Of a DNA stretch of 8,260 nucleotides, positions 1 through 8,061 are shown one piece after another. Made by a program: the position numbers and the translations under genes. The DNA lies in contig JAGGTT010000099.1 in assembly GCA_021163565.1 (NCBI GenBank), forward strand, positions 1 to 8,260, written 5' to 3'. The notes under the pieces were generated by a model. The model was not told where the DNA came from and searched no databases. It saw only the letters and a program-made list of their open reading frames with translations. The stretch comes from Candidatus Tharpella sp. (GTDB lineage Bacteria > Desulfobacterota > Anaeroferrophillalia > Anaeroferrophillales > Tharpellaceae). Each line of letters opens with the position of its first letter. Within the stretch, counting starts at the first letter, position 1.

Positions 1-77
1 GAGGCCAGTTTTATCTGTAGAGATTTAAATTTTAAAGCATCTTTAGGTTTTTGAAAAAAACTTAGAACATCTCTCAT
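1..77 (-). CDS. rpoC: RNA polymerase subunit beta' (N-terminal fragment, cut by window edge)
   Basis: Only the first 25 codons or so are present; the gene runs off the low-coordinate edge. The translation begins [17 protein letters not shown] and continues with KSLQIKLA. This resembles the usual RpoC start, in which a short acidic or polar segment with SFF and KPKD leads into the clamp region. RpoC is the largest subunit of the core enzyme and carries the catalytic magnesium site, which lies outside this window. The ATG overlaps the rpoB stop codon as ATGA, and an AGGAGG sits 7 bases upstream inside the end of rpoB. This points to translational coupling of beta and beta', which are needed in equal amounts. 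The identity is secure from the start sequence and from the near-universal rpoB-rpoC order. Confidence 0.93.
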   Translation of the reverse strand, partial: MRDVLSFFQKPKDALKFKSLQIKLA

Positions 78-3000
78 GATTTTTCCTCCTCCAATTCAAC
101 ATCCAGACAAAGACTCTGGAGTTCCTTAACCAAAACATTGAAGGATTCCGGCAGACCCGACTCTAAAGTCTGCTTACCTTTGACAATGGCTTCGTACATC
201 CGGGTGCGCCCGGCGACATCATCAGATTTAACCGTCAAGAACTCCTGCAGTGAGTAAGCTGCGCCATAAGCCTCCAGAGCCCAGACCTCCATCTCACCCA
301 AACGCTGGCCCCCGAACTGGGCTTTACCGCCCAACGGCTGCTGGGTCACCAGCGAATAGGGCCCGATTGAACGGGCATGCATCTTATCATCAACCAGATG
401 ATGCAGCTTAAGGATATACATATAACCAACGGTTACCGGTCGCTCGAAAGCTTCACCGGTACGCCCGTCATAGAGAGTTATCTGGCCGCTGCGCGGCAGG
501 CCGGCATTTTCCAGACACTCTTTCATACGTTCTTCACCCGCACCGTCAAAAACCGGGGTGGCCATGGGTACATAGCGGGAGAGCTTCCCCCCCTGCTCCA
601 AAACTTCATCATCAGTGGCGGCAGCCAGCCAGTCCCGTGAACCCTGATCATGCGTAAAAACATGATTCAGTTTCTCGCGCAGGGCAGCAGGACTGTACTC
701 TTTCTCGATCATCTCCTCAATCTGCCGGCCGAGAGCTTGGGCGGCCCAACCGAGATGGGTCTCGAGCACCTGACCAATATTCATACGTGAAGGAACACCG
801 AGCGGATTCAACACGATATCAACGGTCGAACCGTCAGCCAGATAAGGCATATCCTCTTCCGGAACGATTCGCGAAAGGACACCCTTGTTTCCGTGACGCC
901 CGGACATCTTGTCACCAACCGACAATTTACGTTTGATGGCAATATAGATCTTTACCATCTGGTTGACCCCGGGCTGAAGATCGTCACCTCGTCTCAAGGT
1001 CTCAATCTTCTCCTCTAGAGAAGCCTCGACCCGCTCTGTTTCACTCTCCATATATGCAATCAGGCGACTGATCTGAGCCTCGGCCGCAACTGCGTCACCT
1101 AAAATCAGATTACTGCACATATTCAAGGTGACTTTTGCCGCATCCTCTTCAGTTAGTTTAGTTCCCGCAGTTAAAACCACTTTCCCCTTGCCGCTCTTAA
1201 GATCGGTTTCCAGGGTCTGGTCGATCAGCAGTTCACGTATCCGGCCGGTAACGCTGCGGCGGATGGCATGGAGCTCAGCATCAGCCTCACTTTTTACCAG
1301 TTTTATATCGCGTTCCCGCTCTTCGGCTCCACCTTCACCGCCATAACCTTTGCGGGCGAAGGTTTTGGTATTGATAACTACGCCTCGGACTCCGGGAGAA
1401 ACCCGCAACGAGGTATCACGTACCTCGCCCGCTTTCTCTCCGAAAATCGCCCGTAAAAGTTTCTCTTCCGGGGAAAGCTGAGTCTCCCCTTTCGGAGTAA
1501 TTTTACCAACCAGGATATCGCCGGGACTAACATGAGCCCCAATATGAACGATACCCTCATGATCAAGCTGAGCCAAACCTTCATCGCCGACATTGGGAAT
1601 ATCGCGGGTAATCTCTTCGGGCCCTAATTTGGTATCCCGGGCCACGACCTCACATACTTCGATATGGATCGAGGTAAATTTGTCTTCTTTGACAATCCGC
1701 TCATTAATCAGGATCGAATCTTCAAAATTATAACCGCCCCAGGTCATGAAAGCGACTTTAACATTCTGGCCTAATGCCAGTTCACCGTGATCCATCGAAG
1801 GACCATCCGCTAAAATTTCTCCGACCTCGACCCGGGTACCGCTCTTGACCAGCGGAATATGATTGCAACAGGTATTCTGGTTGGAACGCATAAACTTGGC
1901 CAGAGGATAGATATCCAGACTGAACTCATCATCACTGTTTTCAGGTTCATGCCGGACAATAACTTTAGATGAGTCAACGTACTCGACAAAACCGCTCTTT
2001 TTGGCAACTGCGGCAATCCCGGAATCGAGTGCAACCCGGGCCTCCATTCCCGTACCGACCATCGGCGCTTCAGCTCGAAGCAGCGGCACAGCCTGACGCT
2101 GCATATTGGAACCCATCAGGGCCCGGTTAGCATCATCGTGTTCAAGGAAAGGAATCAAAGAAGCCGCAACACTGACCAGCTGCCGCGGTGAAACATCCAT
2201 ATAATCGATGGCATCACGACTCTCAATGCTGTATTCACCAGCCTTGCGACAGGCTACCATTTCATTGGCAAAACTTCCGTCCGAATTAAGAGGCGCACTG
2301 GCCTGGGCGATAATCTTGTCATCCTCAGCCATGGCGTAAAGATGAACCACCTCGCTACTGACCACACCGTCTTTGACAACCCGGTACGGGGTTTCAATAA
2401 ACCCGAAATTATTGACCCGGGCATAACAGGCCAGCGAAGCAATCAGACCGATATTCGGTCCTTCAGGAGTCTCAATCGGACAGAGGCGGCCGTAGTGAGT
2501 CAGATGAACATCACGAACCTCAAAACCGGCTCTTTCACGGGTCAGCCCGCCCGGTCCCAAAGCACTTAAACGACGTTTATGAGTAATCTCCGACAAGGGG
2601 TTGGTCTGATCCATAAACTGCGAGAGCTGACTCGAACCGAAAAACTCTTTAATCGCGGCACTCACCGGCTTGGAGTTAATCAGATCGTGCGGCATCGCCG
2701 TATCAATCTCCTGCAAACTCATGCGCTCACGAATAGATTTCTCCATCCGTACGAGACCGATACGATACTGATTTTCGATCAGTTCACCAACCGTCCTTAC
2801 TCGACGGTTACCGAGATTATCGATATCATCGATCACCCCCTTATCCGATCGCAAACCGATCAGATAACGAACAATTGCAAGGATATCCTCCTCGGTCAGG
2901 GTTTTGCAATCAAGATCCTGTTCCGTACCAAGCTTATGATTAATCTTAAGCCGGCCAACACGTGAAAGGTCATAACGTTCAGGATTGAAAAACAGATTCT

Positions 3001-4252
3001 GGAAAAGTGAATCGGCAATATCAATAGTCGGCGGTTCTCCGGGCCGGAGACGACGATAGATCTCTAATTTAGCTTTTTCAACCTCAATCTCTTTCTCGCT
3101 CTTCTCACCCTGAGCGACCAACTCACGCTCTTCATCACTTAAAACAATTTTATCGACCAACAGCGTATCTCTGAGATAGGAACCGACATTGATGTTATCG
3201 ATAAAAAGAATTTCAACCTGTTCCACGCTGCTCTGCTGAATCTCTTCCAGCTTTTCGGCAGTAATCTCTTCATTGCACTCAAGCAGGACTTCTCCAGTCT
3301 GCGGATCAACAACATCATGTGAAACATATGAATTGACTAACTCATCATCCATCATCGGCAGAAATTCAAGACCGGCAGCCTTCATCCGTCGCAGAGCCGC
3401 TTTACTGATTTTGCGGCCCTTCGCGAGGAGGACATCACCGGTATCAGGATCCAGGATATCTTCCCGGGCCTTGAAGCTGGCAATCAGATCACTATGTTCA
3501 TAGTTAATCTGGCGGGAAAACGTACCGTCTTTCAAACAGTTAACCGTAACGCTGTCATAAAACAGGTTCAGCAGCTCTTCAGTAGAGTAACCTAAAGCCC
3601 GCAACAGAACCGTGGCCGGGAGTTTACGCCGGCGGTCAATCCGTACGTGGATCAGGTCTTTATTATCAAATTCAAAATCTATCCATGAACCCCGATAGGG
3701 AATCACCCGGGCGCTGAAAAGTGACATGCCGCTAACTGAGCTCTTGGCTTTCTCCTGAGCGAAAAAGACCCCCGGAGAACGGTGCAGTTGGCTGACAATA
3801 ACCCGTTCGGTACCGTTGATGATAAAGGTTCCCCTTTCACTCATCAGAGGAATCTCGCCGAAATAGACTTCCTGCTCCTTGATATCACGAATTGAGCGCT
3901 GATCGCTGCCCTCCTCAATATCCCAGATGATCAATCGGATACGAACCCGAATCGGCATTGAATAAGTTACACCTTTGAGCATGCACTCGCGATCGGTATA
4001 TCGCGGTGTACCCAGTTTGTAACTCACATATTCGATCGATGAGGTACCATAAAAGTCCTTAATCGGAAAAACACTCTTAAAGACACCATGGAGACCAATA
4101 TCATCTCTCTCCTCCAAGGGGATATCATCTTGGAGAAAACGTTTATAAGAATCGAGCTGCAGATCAAGAAGAAAAGGTACTTTTACAACCTCTTTTATAG
4201 ATGCAAAATTACAACGCAGACGAGGCAGGTTACGGCTGTTGCGGACTACCAT
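74..4252 (-). CDS. rpoB: DNA-directed RNA polymerase subunit beta
   Basis: The 1392-residue protein is full length for a proteobacterial beta subunit (E. coli has 1342) and builds one side of the DNA cleft in core polymerase. The protrusion and lobe fill the N-terminal half. At about 264-350 lies a duplicated insert (repeats beginning [12 protein letters not shown] and [12 protein letters not shown]), like the E. coli beta insert. The rifampicin pocket is at 539-570 with Gln545, Asp548, His558, Arg561 and Ser563 intact, so it looks drug sensitive. The fork loop has [13 protein letters not shown] (591-603). NFEDS (842-846) carries the Glu-Asp pair near the active site. The signature [12 protein letters not shown] (1113-1124) holds the catalytic-centre lysines 1115 and 1123. 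The C-terminal clamp and anchor region follows from about 1287. The ATG has GAGG 10 bases upstream; other nearby ATGs are out of frame or stop at once. The gene sits after the rplL attenuator and overlaps rpoC. Confidence 0.99.
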   Translation of the reverse strand: MVVRNSRNLPRLRCNFASIKEVVKVPFLLDLQLDSYKRFLQDDIPLEERDDIGLHGVFKSVFPIKDFYGTSSIEYVSYKLGTPRYTDRECMLKGVTYSMPIRVRIRLIIWDIEEGSDQRSIRDIKEQEVYFGEIPLMSERGTFIINGTERVIVSQLHRSPGVFFAQEKAKSSVSGMSLFSARVIPYRGSWIDFEFDNKDLIHVRIDRRRKLPATVLLRALGYSTEELLNLFYDSVTVNCLKDGTFSRQINYEHSDLIASFKAREDILDPDTGDVLLAKGRKISKAALRRMKAAGLEFLPMMDDELVNSYVSHDVVDPQTGEVLLECNEEITAEKLEEIQQSSVEQVEILFIDNINVGSYLRDTLLVDKIVLSDEERELVAQGEKSEKEIEVEKAKLEIYRRLRPGEPPTIDIADSLFQNLFFNPERYDLSRVGRLKINHKLGTEQDLDCKTLTEEDILAIVRYLIGLRSDKGVIDDIDNLGNRRVRTVGELIENQYRIGLVRMEKSIRERMSLQEIDTAMPHDLINSKPVSAAIKEFFGSSQLSQFMDQTNPLSEITHKRRLSALGPGGLTRERAGFEVRDVHLTHYGRLCPIETPEGPNIGLIASLACYARVNNFGFIETPYRVVKDGVVSSEVVHLYAMAEDDKIIAQASAPLNSDGSFANEMVACRKAGEYSIESRDAIDYMDVSPRQLVSVAASLIPFLEHDDANRALMGSNMQRQAVPLLRAEAPMVGTGMEARVALDSGIAAVAKKSGFVEYVDSSKVIVRHEPENSDDEFSLDIYPLAKFMRSNQNTCCNHIPLVKSGTRVEVGEILADGPSMDHGELALGQNVKVAFMTWGGYNFEDSILINERIVKEDKFTSIHIEVCEVVARDTKLGPEEITRDIPNVGDEGLAQLDHEGIVHIGAHVSPGDILVGKITPKGETQLSPEEKLLRAIFGEKAGEVRDTSLRVSPGVRGVVINTKTFARKGYGGEGGAEERERDIKLVKSEADAELHAIRRSVTGRIRELLIDQTLETDLKSGKGKVVLTAGTKLTEEDAAKVTLNMCSNLILGDAVAAEAQISRLIAYMESETERVEASLEEKIETLRRGDDLQPGVNQMVKIYIAIKRKLSVGDKMSGRHGNKGVLSRIVPEEDMPYLADGSTVDIVLNPLGVPSRMNIGQVLETHLGWAAQALGRQIEEMIEKEYSPAALREKLNHVFTHDQGSRDWLAAATDDEVLEQGGKLSRYVPMATPVFDGAGEERMKECLENAGLPRSGQITLYDGRTGEAFERPVTVGYMYILKLHHLVDDKMHARSIGPYSLVTQQPLGGKAQFGGQRLGEMEVWALEAYGAAYSLQEFLTVKSDDVAGRTRMYEAIVKGKQTLESGLPESFNVLVKELQSLCLDVELEEEKS
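85..90 (-). promoter_or_regulatory. Shine-Dalgarno sequence for rpoC, inside rpoB
   Basis: The minus strand reads AGGAGG here, 7 bases before the rpoC ATG at 77-75. It lies in the last codons of rpoB, which encode the Glu run of the C-terminus. A ribosome finishing rpoB therefore ends directly on the rpoC start site. It supports the chosen rpoC start. Confidence 0.85.
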
Positions 4253-4254
4253 AG

Positions 4255-4280
4255 AACTTTAACCTCATATCATTAAAGTT
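4255..4280 (-). promoter_or_regulatory. Inverted repeat enclosing the rpoB ribosome-binding site
   Basis: Two perfect 8-base arms, AACTTTAA on one side and TTAAAGTT on the other, flank a 10-base loop. On the mRNA the loop contains the GAGG Shine-Dalgarno core of rpoB, and the start codon follows the second arm by 2 bases. The stem has seven A-U pairs and one G-C pair, so it would be weak alone, but its position makes a role in rpoB translation plausible. Function is inferred. Chance symmetry in an A+T-rich spacer is the main alternative. Confidence 0.4.
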
Positions 4281-4389
4281 AGAGTATTAAAACTATTTGC
4301 TTGGGGGCAGGAAGGTTTGCGACTCTACACCATTAAGCCATTACCGCCTTTTAAAAGCAGTCTAAAACAGGTAAAAAGAGTAGAGAATG

Positions 4390-4434
4390 AAAAACAACGT
4401 AAGGGATAAGGCCTACCCGGCCCTATCCCTTACG
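4390..4434 (-). terminator. Terminator-like hairpin (attenuator) between rplL and rpoB
   Basis: A perfect 11-base stem (4398-4408 with 4424-4434) continues after one A-C mismatch into a 4-base GGCC stem (4410-4413 with 4419-4422) around a 5-base loop. On the minus strand it is followed by TTGTTTTT, which fits an intrinsic terminator acting on transcription leaving rplL. On the plus strand the stem is followed by A residues, so the orientation is clear. E. coli has a partial terminator at this place that lets more ribosomal-protein than polymerase message be made. By analogy this one should be leaky, because I see no convincing promoter between it and rpoB. Confidence 0.8.
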
Positions 4435-4479
4435 AAAAATGCAGTCATAATCGATGATCTTAATAGATCATCAAATAAC

Positions 4480-4860
4480 TTACTTAACCTCGGCAGAGGC
4501 ACCAGCATCTTCAAGTTTTTTCACGATCTCTCCGGCTTCATCTTTACTGATGGCCTCTTTAATCGCATTCGGGGCTGCCTCAACGGCAGCTTTCGCTTCT
4601 TTCAGACCGAGACCGGTAATCTCGCGAACGGCTTTAATGACCTGAATTTTCTTCTCACCAAAAGAGGTAAGAATGACATCAAACTCAGTCTGTTCCTCGG
4701 CAGCACCAGCATCACCACCGGCAGCCGGCATCGCCGCTACCGCCATCGGAGCCGCAGCGGAAACGCCGAATTTCTCTTCAAGTTCTGAGACCAGCTCGGA
4801 GAGCTCAAGAACAGTCATGTTTTCAATAAACTGGATTACATCTTCTTTTGTGGTAGACAT
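4480..4860 (-). CDS. rplL: Large ribosomal subunit protein bL12 (L7/L12)
   Basis: This 126-residue acidic protein is the usual size for L7/L12, the multicopy stalk protein that recruits and stimulates the translational GTPases EF-Tu, EF-G, IF2 and RF3. The N-terminal helices (about 1-33) form the dimer and bind L10. An Ala/Gly/Pro-rich flexible hinge covers about 34-56. The globular C-terminal domain (about 57-126) includes the conserved factor-contact helix with GLGLKEAK at 84-91. The ATG is preceded by AAGGAG with 9 bases between AGGAG and the start, a good site that fits a protein present in several copies per ribosome. The gene follows rplJ after 83 A+T-rich bases and is followed by the attenuator hairpin. 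No oddity is seen. Confidence 0.99.
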   Translation of the reverse strand: MSTTKEDVIQFIENMTVLELSELVSELEEKFGVSAAAPMAVAAMPAAGGDAGAAEEQTEFDVILTSFGEKKIQVIKAVREITGLGLKEAKAAVEAAPNAIKEAISKDEAGEIVKKLEDAGASAEVK

Positions 4861-4943
4861 AGCATCAAACTCCTTCTAGGATATAAATTTAATCTCGCAA
4901 ATTTTGATTTTAGTGTTTTTAAAAATCAAAGAACCACCAAGCT

Positions 4944-5468
4944 CTAGGCCTGCTGTTCTTTCTGTTCCTTAATGGCATTCAAAACCTGAACCGCAGATCG
5001 GGTCACCGCACTCAGAACGTTAACCAGACCACCAGGAACGGCATTCATAGTTCCCAGCAAAGTCGCCTGCATAACCTCTTTGCTCGGCAACTTAGCCAAC
5101 CGTTCCACGGTAGCAATATCAAGATAATTACCGGAGAGAACTCCACCCATAACTTCAAGGGCATCCTCTTTCTTAGCAAACTCAACCAGAACTTTAGCTG
5201 CCGCCGCCGGATCACCATAGACCAGGGCCAAAGCACTTGGTCCCTGCAGATGCTCAACCAGAACTTCATTGCCGGTTGCTTTTGCGGCAATCCGTGCCAG
5301 GCTATTCTTGACAACCTTAAATTCAGTCTCTTTCTCACGCAGCTGGCTCCGTAACGCCGTAATCTTCTCAACATCAAGACCACGGTAGTCAGCCAGAAAT
5401 GCCGCCTGAGCATCACCAAACTTTGCCGTCAGTTCATCAATCTGAACCTGTTTATCCGCTCTATTCAC
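4944..5468 (-). CDS. rplJ: Large ribosomal subunit protein uL10
   Basis: L10 anchors L7/L12 dimers to the ribosome next to L11 and, bound to L12, represses its own message in E. coli. The 174-residue protein is the normal length. The N-terminal rRNA-binding domain shows FLADYRGLDVEKITALR (24-40) and FKVVKNSLA (50-58), both family hallmarks. The C-terminal part from about 135, ending in a polar Lys/Glu/Gln helix, is the L12-binding helix. The start is GTG: it opens a typical MNRADKQ N-terminus and lies 9 bases after a full GGAGG core. An alternative GTG inside the Shine-Dalgarno sequence hits a stop after five codons. A 193-base leader separates it from rplA and contains the L10 regulatory structure; rplL follows in the same transcript. 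Confidence 0.99.
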   Translation of the reverse strand: MNRADKQVQIDELTAKFGDAQAAFLADYRGLDVEKITALRSQLREKETEFKVVKNSLARIAAKATGNEVLVEHLQGPSALALVYGDPAAAAKVLVEFAKKEDALEVMGGVLSGNYLDIATVERLAKLPSKEVMQATLLGTMNAVPGGLVNVLSAVTRSAVQVLNAIKEQKEQQA

Positions 5469-5474
5469 CTTTCT

Positions 5475-5484
5475 TCACCTCCTT
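5475..5484 (-). promoter_or_regulatory. Shine-Dalgarno sequence deciding the GTG start of rplJ
   Basis: The minus strand reads AAGGAGGTGA, a ten-base match to the 16S rRNA 3' end, with GGAGG ending 9 bases before the GTG at 5468-5466. This strong site offsets the weaker GTG start and marks it as the true one. Confidence 0.85.
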
Positions 5485-5561
5485 GTCTGTTTATTGATCA
5501 TGTCAAAAGGCAAATGAGCTCACACTAATATCAGATCTGCGTAATAAAACGACAAACCGGA

Positions 5562-5616
5562 CAGCCTCGGTGGGATTTTACGACCTTAATTAAAATCAAC
5601 CCACGGTCTACAGCTC
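5562..5616 (-). promoter_or_regulatory. L10 leader: autoregulatory mRNA structure
   Basis: On the minus strand the segment carries AGACCGTGG (5609-5601) and, across a hairpin, CCACCGAGGC (5573-5564). These are the two strands of the conserved internal loop recognised by L10-(L12)n in L10 leaders. GTGG (5604-5601) pairs with CCAC (5573-5570). After a 3-base bulge a further 7 pairs form between 5597-5591 and 5580-5574 around a 10-base loop. Outer pairs AGC/GCT may close it. In E. coli, L10-L12 binding here blocks translation of rplJ-rplL. I see no terminator just after it, so control is more likely translational, as in proteobacteria, than by transcription attenuation as in Bacillus. Confidence 0.75.
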
Positions 5617-5620
5617 AGAT

Positions 5621-5649
5621 ATCCTATTGAAAATCTATCTAAATTGTAA
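5621..5649 (-). promoter_or_regulatory. Candidate sigma-70-type promoter ahead of the L10 leader
   Basis: On the minus strand TTACAA (5649-5644) and TAGGAT (5626-5621) are separated by exactly 17 bases. They match the consensus at 3 of 6 and 4 of 6 positions. A transcript would begin near 5614, right at the L10 leader. E. coli has a promoter in the same rplA-rplJ gap, which adds some weight. The match is weak and could be chance in an A+T-rich gap. Confidence 0.3.
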
Positions 5650-5661
5650 CGTCTTAATGAC

Positions 5662-6351
5662 TTACAAACTGTTTATATCAATTCTGATACCGGGACTCAT
5701 GGTCGAGGCCAGAGTAAATCCACGAAAATAGTTACCCTTGCTTGAAGATGGCTTAAGCCGGTTCAAGGTTTCAACCATTGACATAATATTCTCCAGCAGA
5801 TTCTCAGCACTGAATGAGATTCGTCCGACTGAAACTTGGATAATACCAGCCTTTTCAACCCGAAATTCAACCTTACCAGCCTTTATCTCACTTACGGCCC
5901 GAGCGACATCAAAGGTCACGGTCCCAACCTTGGGATTAGGCATCAAACCCCGTGGACCCAAAACCCGGCCCAGTTTTCCGACAACCCCCATCATATCCGG
6001 AGTCGCGATAACTTTATCGAAATCGAGCCAGCCGTCAGAGATCTTTTTCGCCAGATCATCAGCACCGGTGAAATCAGCCCCGGCCTCACGAGCCTCAAGC
6101 TCTTTTTCGCCTTTGGCAAAAACCACGACGCGAGCACTTTTACCACTGCCATGAGGCAGAACCACAGCCCCCCGAATCATTTGGTCAGCATGACGGGGAT
6201 CAACCCCGAGCCGGACAGCGATATCGACACTCTCATCGAATTTTGCTGTAGTAAATGATTTCAACAATTCAACTGCTTCCGCCAAAGGATATTTCTTTTC
6301 GGAATCTACCTTGGCCCGATTGGCACTATAATTTTTTCCAGACTTAGCCAT
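5662..6351 (-). CDS. rplA: Large ribosomal subunit protein uL1
   Basis: L1 forms the mobile L1 stalk on 23S rRNA helices 76-78 and helps release deacylated tRNA from the E site; in E. coli it also represses the rplK-rplA message. The 229-residue length is typical. The N-terminus ([18 protein letters not shown]) and the first half of domain I match the family. The domain II signature region [20 protein letters not shown] spans 124-143. The RNA-contact Thr-Met pair is at 217-218 in STMSPGI; many homologues have Gly where Ser219 stands. The ATG lies 5 bases after GAGG and 19 bases downstream of the rplK stop, so the two are almost certainly co-transcribed. The next gene is rplJ, after the leader. 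Confidence 0.99.
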   Translation of the reverse strand: MAKSGKNYSANRAKVDSEKKYPLAEAVELLKSFTTAKFDESVDIAVRLGVDPRHADQMIRGAVVLPHGSGKSARVVVFAKGEKELEAREAGADFTGADDLAKKISDGWLDFDKVIATPDMMGVVGKLGRVLGPRGLMPNPKVGTVTFDVARAVSEIKAGKVEFRVEKAGIIQVSVGRISFSAENLLENIMSMVETLNRLKPSSSKGNYFRGFTLASTMSPGIRIDINSL

Positions 6352-6370
6352 TTAATCCTCACATATCCTT

Positions 6371-6793
6371 CTATTCGACAACAATGCCCATGCTGCGTGC
6401 CGTCCCGGCAATGATCTTACAGGCGGCATCTATGTCATTGGCGTTAAGATCAACCATTTTCAACTCTGCAATCTCCTGAACCTGACTAGGGGAAACAGTT
6501 CCCACCTTAGTCTTGTTCGGAACCCCGGAACCCTTATCCACTTTCGCCGCTTTTTTCAGCAAGACTGCAGCGGGCGGGGTCTTAGTGATAAAACTGAAGC
6601 TTCGATCTGCATATACAGTAATGATAACCGGGATAATCATGCCCTGCTGAGCTTCGGTTTTAGCATTGAATGCTTTGCAAAACTCCATAATATTTACGCC
6701 ATGCTGCCCCAATGCCGGACCTACTGGTGGCGAGGGGTTGGCTTGACCGGCCGGAATCTGGAGCTTGATCTGACCTGTGATTTTTTTCGCCAT
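6371..6793 (-). CDS. rplK: Large ribosomal subunit protein uL11
   Basis: L11 binds the GTPase-associated centre of 23S rRNA at the base of the L7/L12 stalk, and is needed for the RelA response and for thiostrepton action. The 140-residue protein is standard length. The N-terminal domain carries the proline-rich [20 protein letters not shown] (19-38), which includes the prolines facing thiostrepton. The C-terminal RNA-binding domain ends with the family signature [15 protein letters not shown] (126-140). AGGAG lies 8 bases before the ATG. The gene follows nusG after 68 bases and precedes rplA by 19 bases. I could not identify an L1-binding site in front of it, although one is expected from E. 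coli. Confidence 0.99.
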   Translation of the reverse strand: MAKKITGQIKLQIPAGQANPSPPVGPALGQHGVNIMEFCKAFNAKTEAQQGMIIPVIITVYADRSFSFITKTPPAAVLLKKAAKVDKGSGVPNKTKVGTVSPSQVQEIAELKMVDLNANDIDAACKIIAGTARSMGIVVE

Positions 6794-6861
6794 CCTAAAT
6801 TCTCCTGCACTCTGTTTAAGAGTCTAATATAAATTCACGCACAAAAGATATGTACGTTTTC

Positions 6862-7404
6862 TTAACTTATTTTTTCCAGTTGACTGAATTCTATTTCAAT
6901 CGGAGTCGGCCGCCCGAAGATACTGACCAAAACCTGAACTTTACCTTTTTCAGGGTTAACGTCATCAACAGTTCCGGTAAAATTGGCAAATGGACCTTCC
7001 AGAACCCGAACACTTTCACCCATCTCGAAAAGAACTTTAGGTTGGGGCCGCATCTCACCTTCAGCGATCCGAGCCAAAAGATTATTCGCCTCTTCCTCAG
7101 AAATTGACCGGGTCGCCGCCACCCGGTCGCCGCCACCGACAAAACCCGTGACTTTCGGAGTACCCTTAACCACATGCCAGGTCTCCTCGGTCATCTCCAT
7201 ATTAACCAGAACGTAACCGGGGAAAAATTTTCTCTGCGAGGTTCGCCGTTTACCTTTAACCATCTCCACAACCTGTTCGGTCGGAACCACGATTTCAGCA
7301 AACATATCCTGCAGACCACATTGCTTGATCCTCTCTTCGAGGGTCAGCTTGACTCTGTTCTCATAGCCCGAGTAAGCATGTATCACATACCATTTCTTTG
7401 CCAT
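6862..7404 (-). CDS. nusG: Transcription termination/antitermination factor NusG
   Basis: NusG binds the beta' clamp helices of RNA polymerase, reduces pausing, and links polymerase to Rho or to the leading ribosome through S10. The 180-residue protein is normal length. The NGN domain begins at once with KWYVIHAYSGYENRV (4-18) and includes KFFPGYVLV (59-67), facing polymerase. A linker at about 96-122 leads to the C-terminal KOW domain (about 126-180) with GESVRVLEGPFANFTGTV (129-146) and the family signature FGRPTPIEIEFSQLE (163-177). The ATG has only a modest AGGG 6 bases upstream. The gene follows secE after 54 bases, the classic secE-nusG pairing. Confidence 0.99.
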   Translation of the reverse strand: MAKKWYVIHAYSGYENRVKLTLEERIKQCGLQDMFAEIVVPTEQVVEMVKGKRRTSQRKFFPGYVLVNMEMTEETWHVVKGTPKVTGFVGGGDRVAATRSISEEEANNLLARIAEGEMRPQPKVLFEMGESVRVLEGPFANFTGTVDDVNPEKGKVQVLVSIFGRPTPIEIEFSQLEKIS

Positions 7405-7458
7405 AACTTACCCTATCAGCCTTTATTTAATCCTATCATTAATTGCAGAGCTGCCGGA

Positions 7459-7665
7459 TTAAACTGAAAGAATGAATTTAACCAGTTTTGACAGACCCAG
7501 GTCAACTACGCCAAGATACAGAGATATGATCAACACCACGACCAGCACCACCCAGGTGAGACCAATCGTAGCTTTACGACTGGGCCAGGTAACTTTCTTC
7601 ATCTCACCTTTTGAGTCTTTCAGGTACTGACCCAGTTCGGTGATACTTTCTTTAATAGCTGCCAA
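7459..7665 (-). CDS. secE: Preprotein translocase subunit SecE
   Basis: SecE clamps the SecY channel in the inner membrane and is essential for Sec export. The 68-residue protein is the short form common outside the enterobacteria, with one membrane segment (about 34-56, rich in Val, Leu and Ile). The preceding amphipathic helix carries the conserved EMKKVTWPSRKAT (21-33). The start is TTG: an in-frame TGA lies two codons upstream and the next ATG (residue 22) would cut into the conserved helix. The site GGGGGT lies 7 bases before the TTG and supports it, though it is not a textbook Shine-Dalgarno core. The gene follows tRNA-Trp and precedes nusG. Confidence 0.96.
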   Translation of the reverse strand: MAAIKESITELGQYLKDSKGEMKKVTWPSRKATIGLTWVVLVVVLIISLYLGVVDLGLSKLVKFILSV

Positions 7666-7722
7666 GTTTCAGACCCCCTTATTCAGCCGAAATATTCCGA
7701 CTAATGGTCATTTGATATTTGC

Positions 7723-7799
7723 TGGCAGGCCAGGAGGGATTCGAACCCACAACACCCGGATTTGGAGTCCGGTGCTCTAGCCATTAGAGCTACTGGCCT
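7723..7799 (-). tRNA. tRNA-Trp (anticodon CCA), CCA end encoded
   Basis: The 77-base gene folds as a cloverleaf. The 7-pair acceptor stem is AGGCCAG with CTGGCCT, followed by discriminator G and an encoded CCA. The anticodon stem CCGGA/TCCGG is perfect and its loop CTCCAAA holds anticodon CCA at 7765-7763, decoding UGG. The T-loop TTCGAAT is canonical and GG is present in the D-loop. Two features are unusual. The base after the D-stem, normally A14, is T and can extend the D-stem to six pairs (GCTCTA/TAGAGC). The second T-stem pair (7749 with 7735) is a U-U mismatch, where E. coli has G-U. The gene lies between rpmG and secE and must be cut from the common transcript. Confidence 0.97.
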
Positions 7800-7846
7800 G
7801 CAAAATCTTCAAGAAGAGTAATCGCCACTACTTACACGTAAAAAAA

Positions 7847-7996
7847 CTACTTGGTCTCTTTATGGAGGGTGTGGGTCTGACAAAAACGACAGAATTTCTT
7901 AAATTCCAATTTGTCAGGGGTATTCTTCTTGTTCTTTTTCGTCGTATAATTTCTTCTTTTACATTGCCCGCAGGCAAGCGTAATTTTATCTCGCAT
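7847..7996 (-). CDS. rpmG: Large ribosomal subunit protein bL33
   Basis: This 49-residue basic protein begins [19 protein letters not shown] and ends with HTLHKETK, both typical of L33, a small protein near the E site of the large subunit. It is the zinc-binding form: Cys9-x-x-Cys12 and Cys36-x-x-Cys39 make a four-cysteine ribbon. The [16 protein letters not shown] segment (21-36) matches the family closely. The ATG opens the standard N-terminus, but the upstream bases hold only a weak GGGT as ribosome-binding site. It lies between the tuf terminator and tRNA-Trp, a common order in delta-type proteobacteria. Some genomes also have a zinc-free paralogue; none is visible here. Confidence 0.97.
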   Translation of the reverse strand: MRDKITLACGQCKRRNYTTKKNKKNTPDKLEFKKFCRFCQTHTLHKETK

Positions 7997-8061
7997 GACT
8001 ATTCATATACCCGGCGACTAAGCGCTTGAAGAATTTATTTTAATGATAAACCACAACAAAC

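Noticed and set aside
2579..2965. Plus-strand reading frame of 128 codons inside rpoB
   Set aside because: It is fully antisense to a highly conserved part of rpoB, shows no recognisable domain and has no separate ribosome-binding context. It is a shadow of rpoB codon use.
4281..4389. Possible promoter for rpoB between the attenuator and the gene
   Set aside because: I found A+T-rich patches and a CTTTTAAAAG palindrome, but no pair of boxes with acceptable matches and spacing.
4387..4788. Plus-strand reading frame of 133 codons over the attenuator and rplL
   Set aside because: It crosses a terminator hairpin and the complement of rplL, and the translation is low-complexity and unlike any family I know.
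5738..6258. Two overlapping plus-strand frames of about 140 codons inside rplA
   Set aside because: Both are antisense to rplA, which is unmistakable; two overlapping long shadows show the frames are open by chance.
6809..6823. Five-base inverted repeat ACTCT/AGAGT upstream of rplK as an L1-binding site
   Set aside because: It is too short and lacks the asymmetric loop expected of an L1 site; I cannot support the assignment.
7685..7702. Small hairpin between tRNA-Trp and secE
   Set aside because: It needs two G-U pairs and a small A-T-rich loop, and lacks a T-tract; it may be chance or a tRNA processing aid.
7840..7846. T-run on the minus strand directly after the rpmG stop
   Set aside because: No stable stem precedes it, so it is not supported as a terminator.
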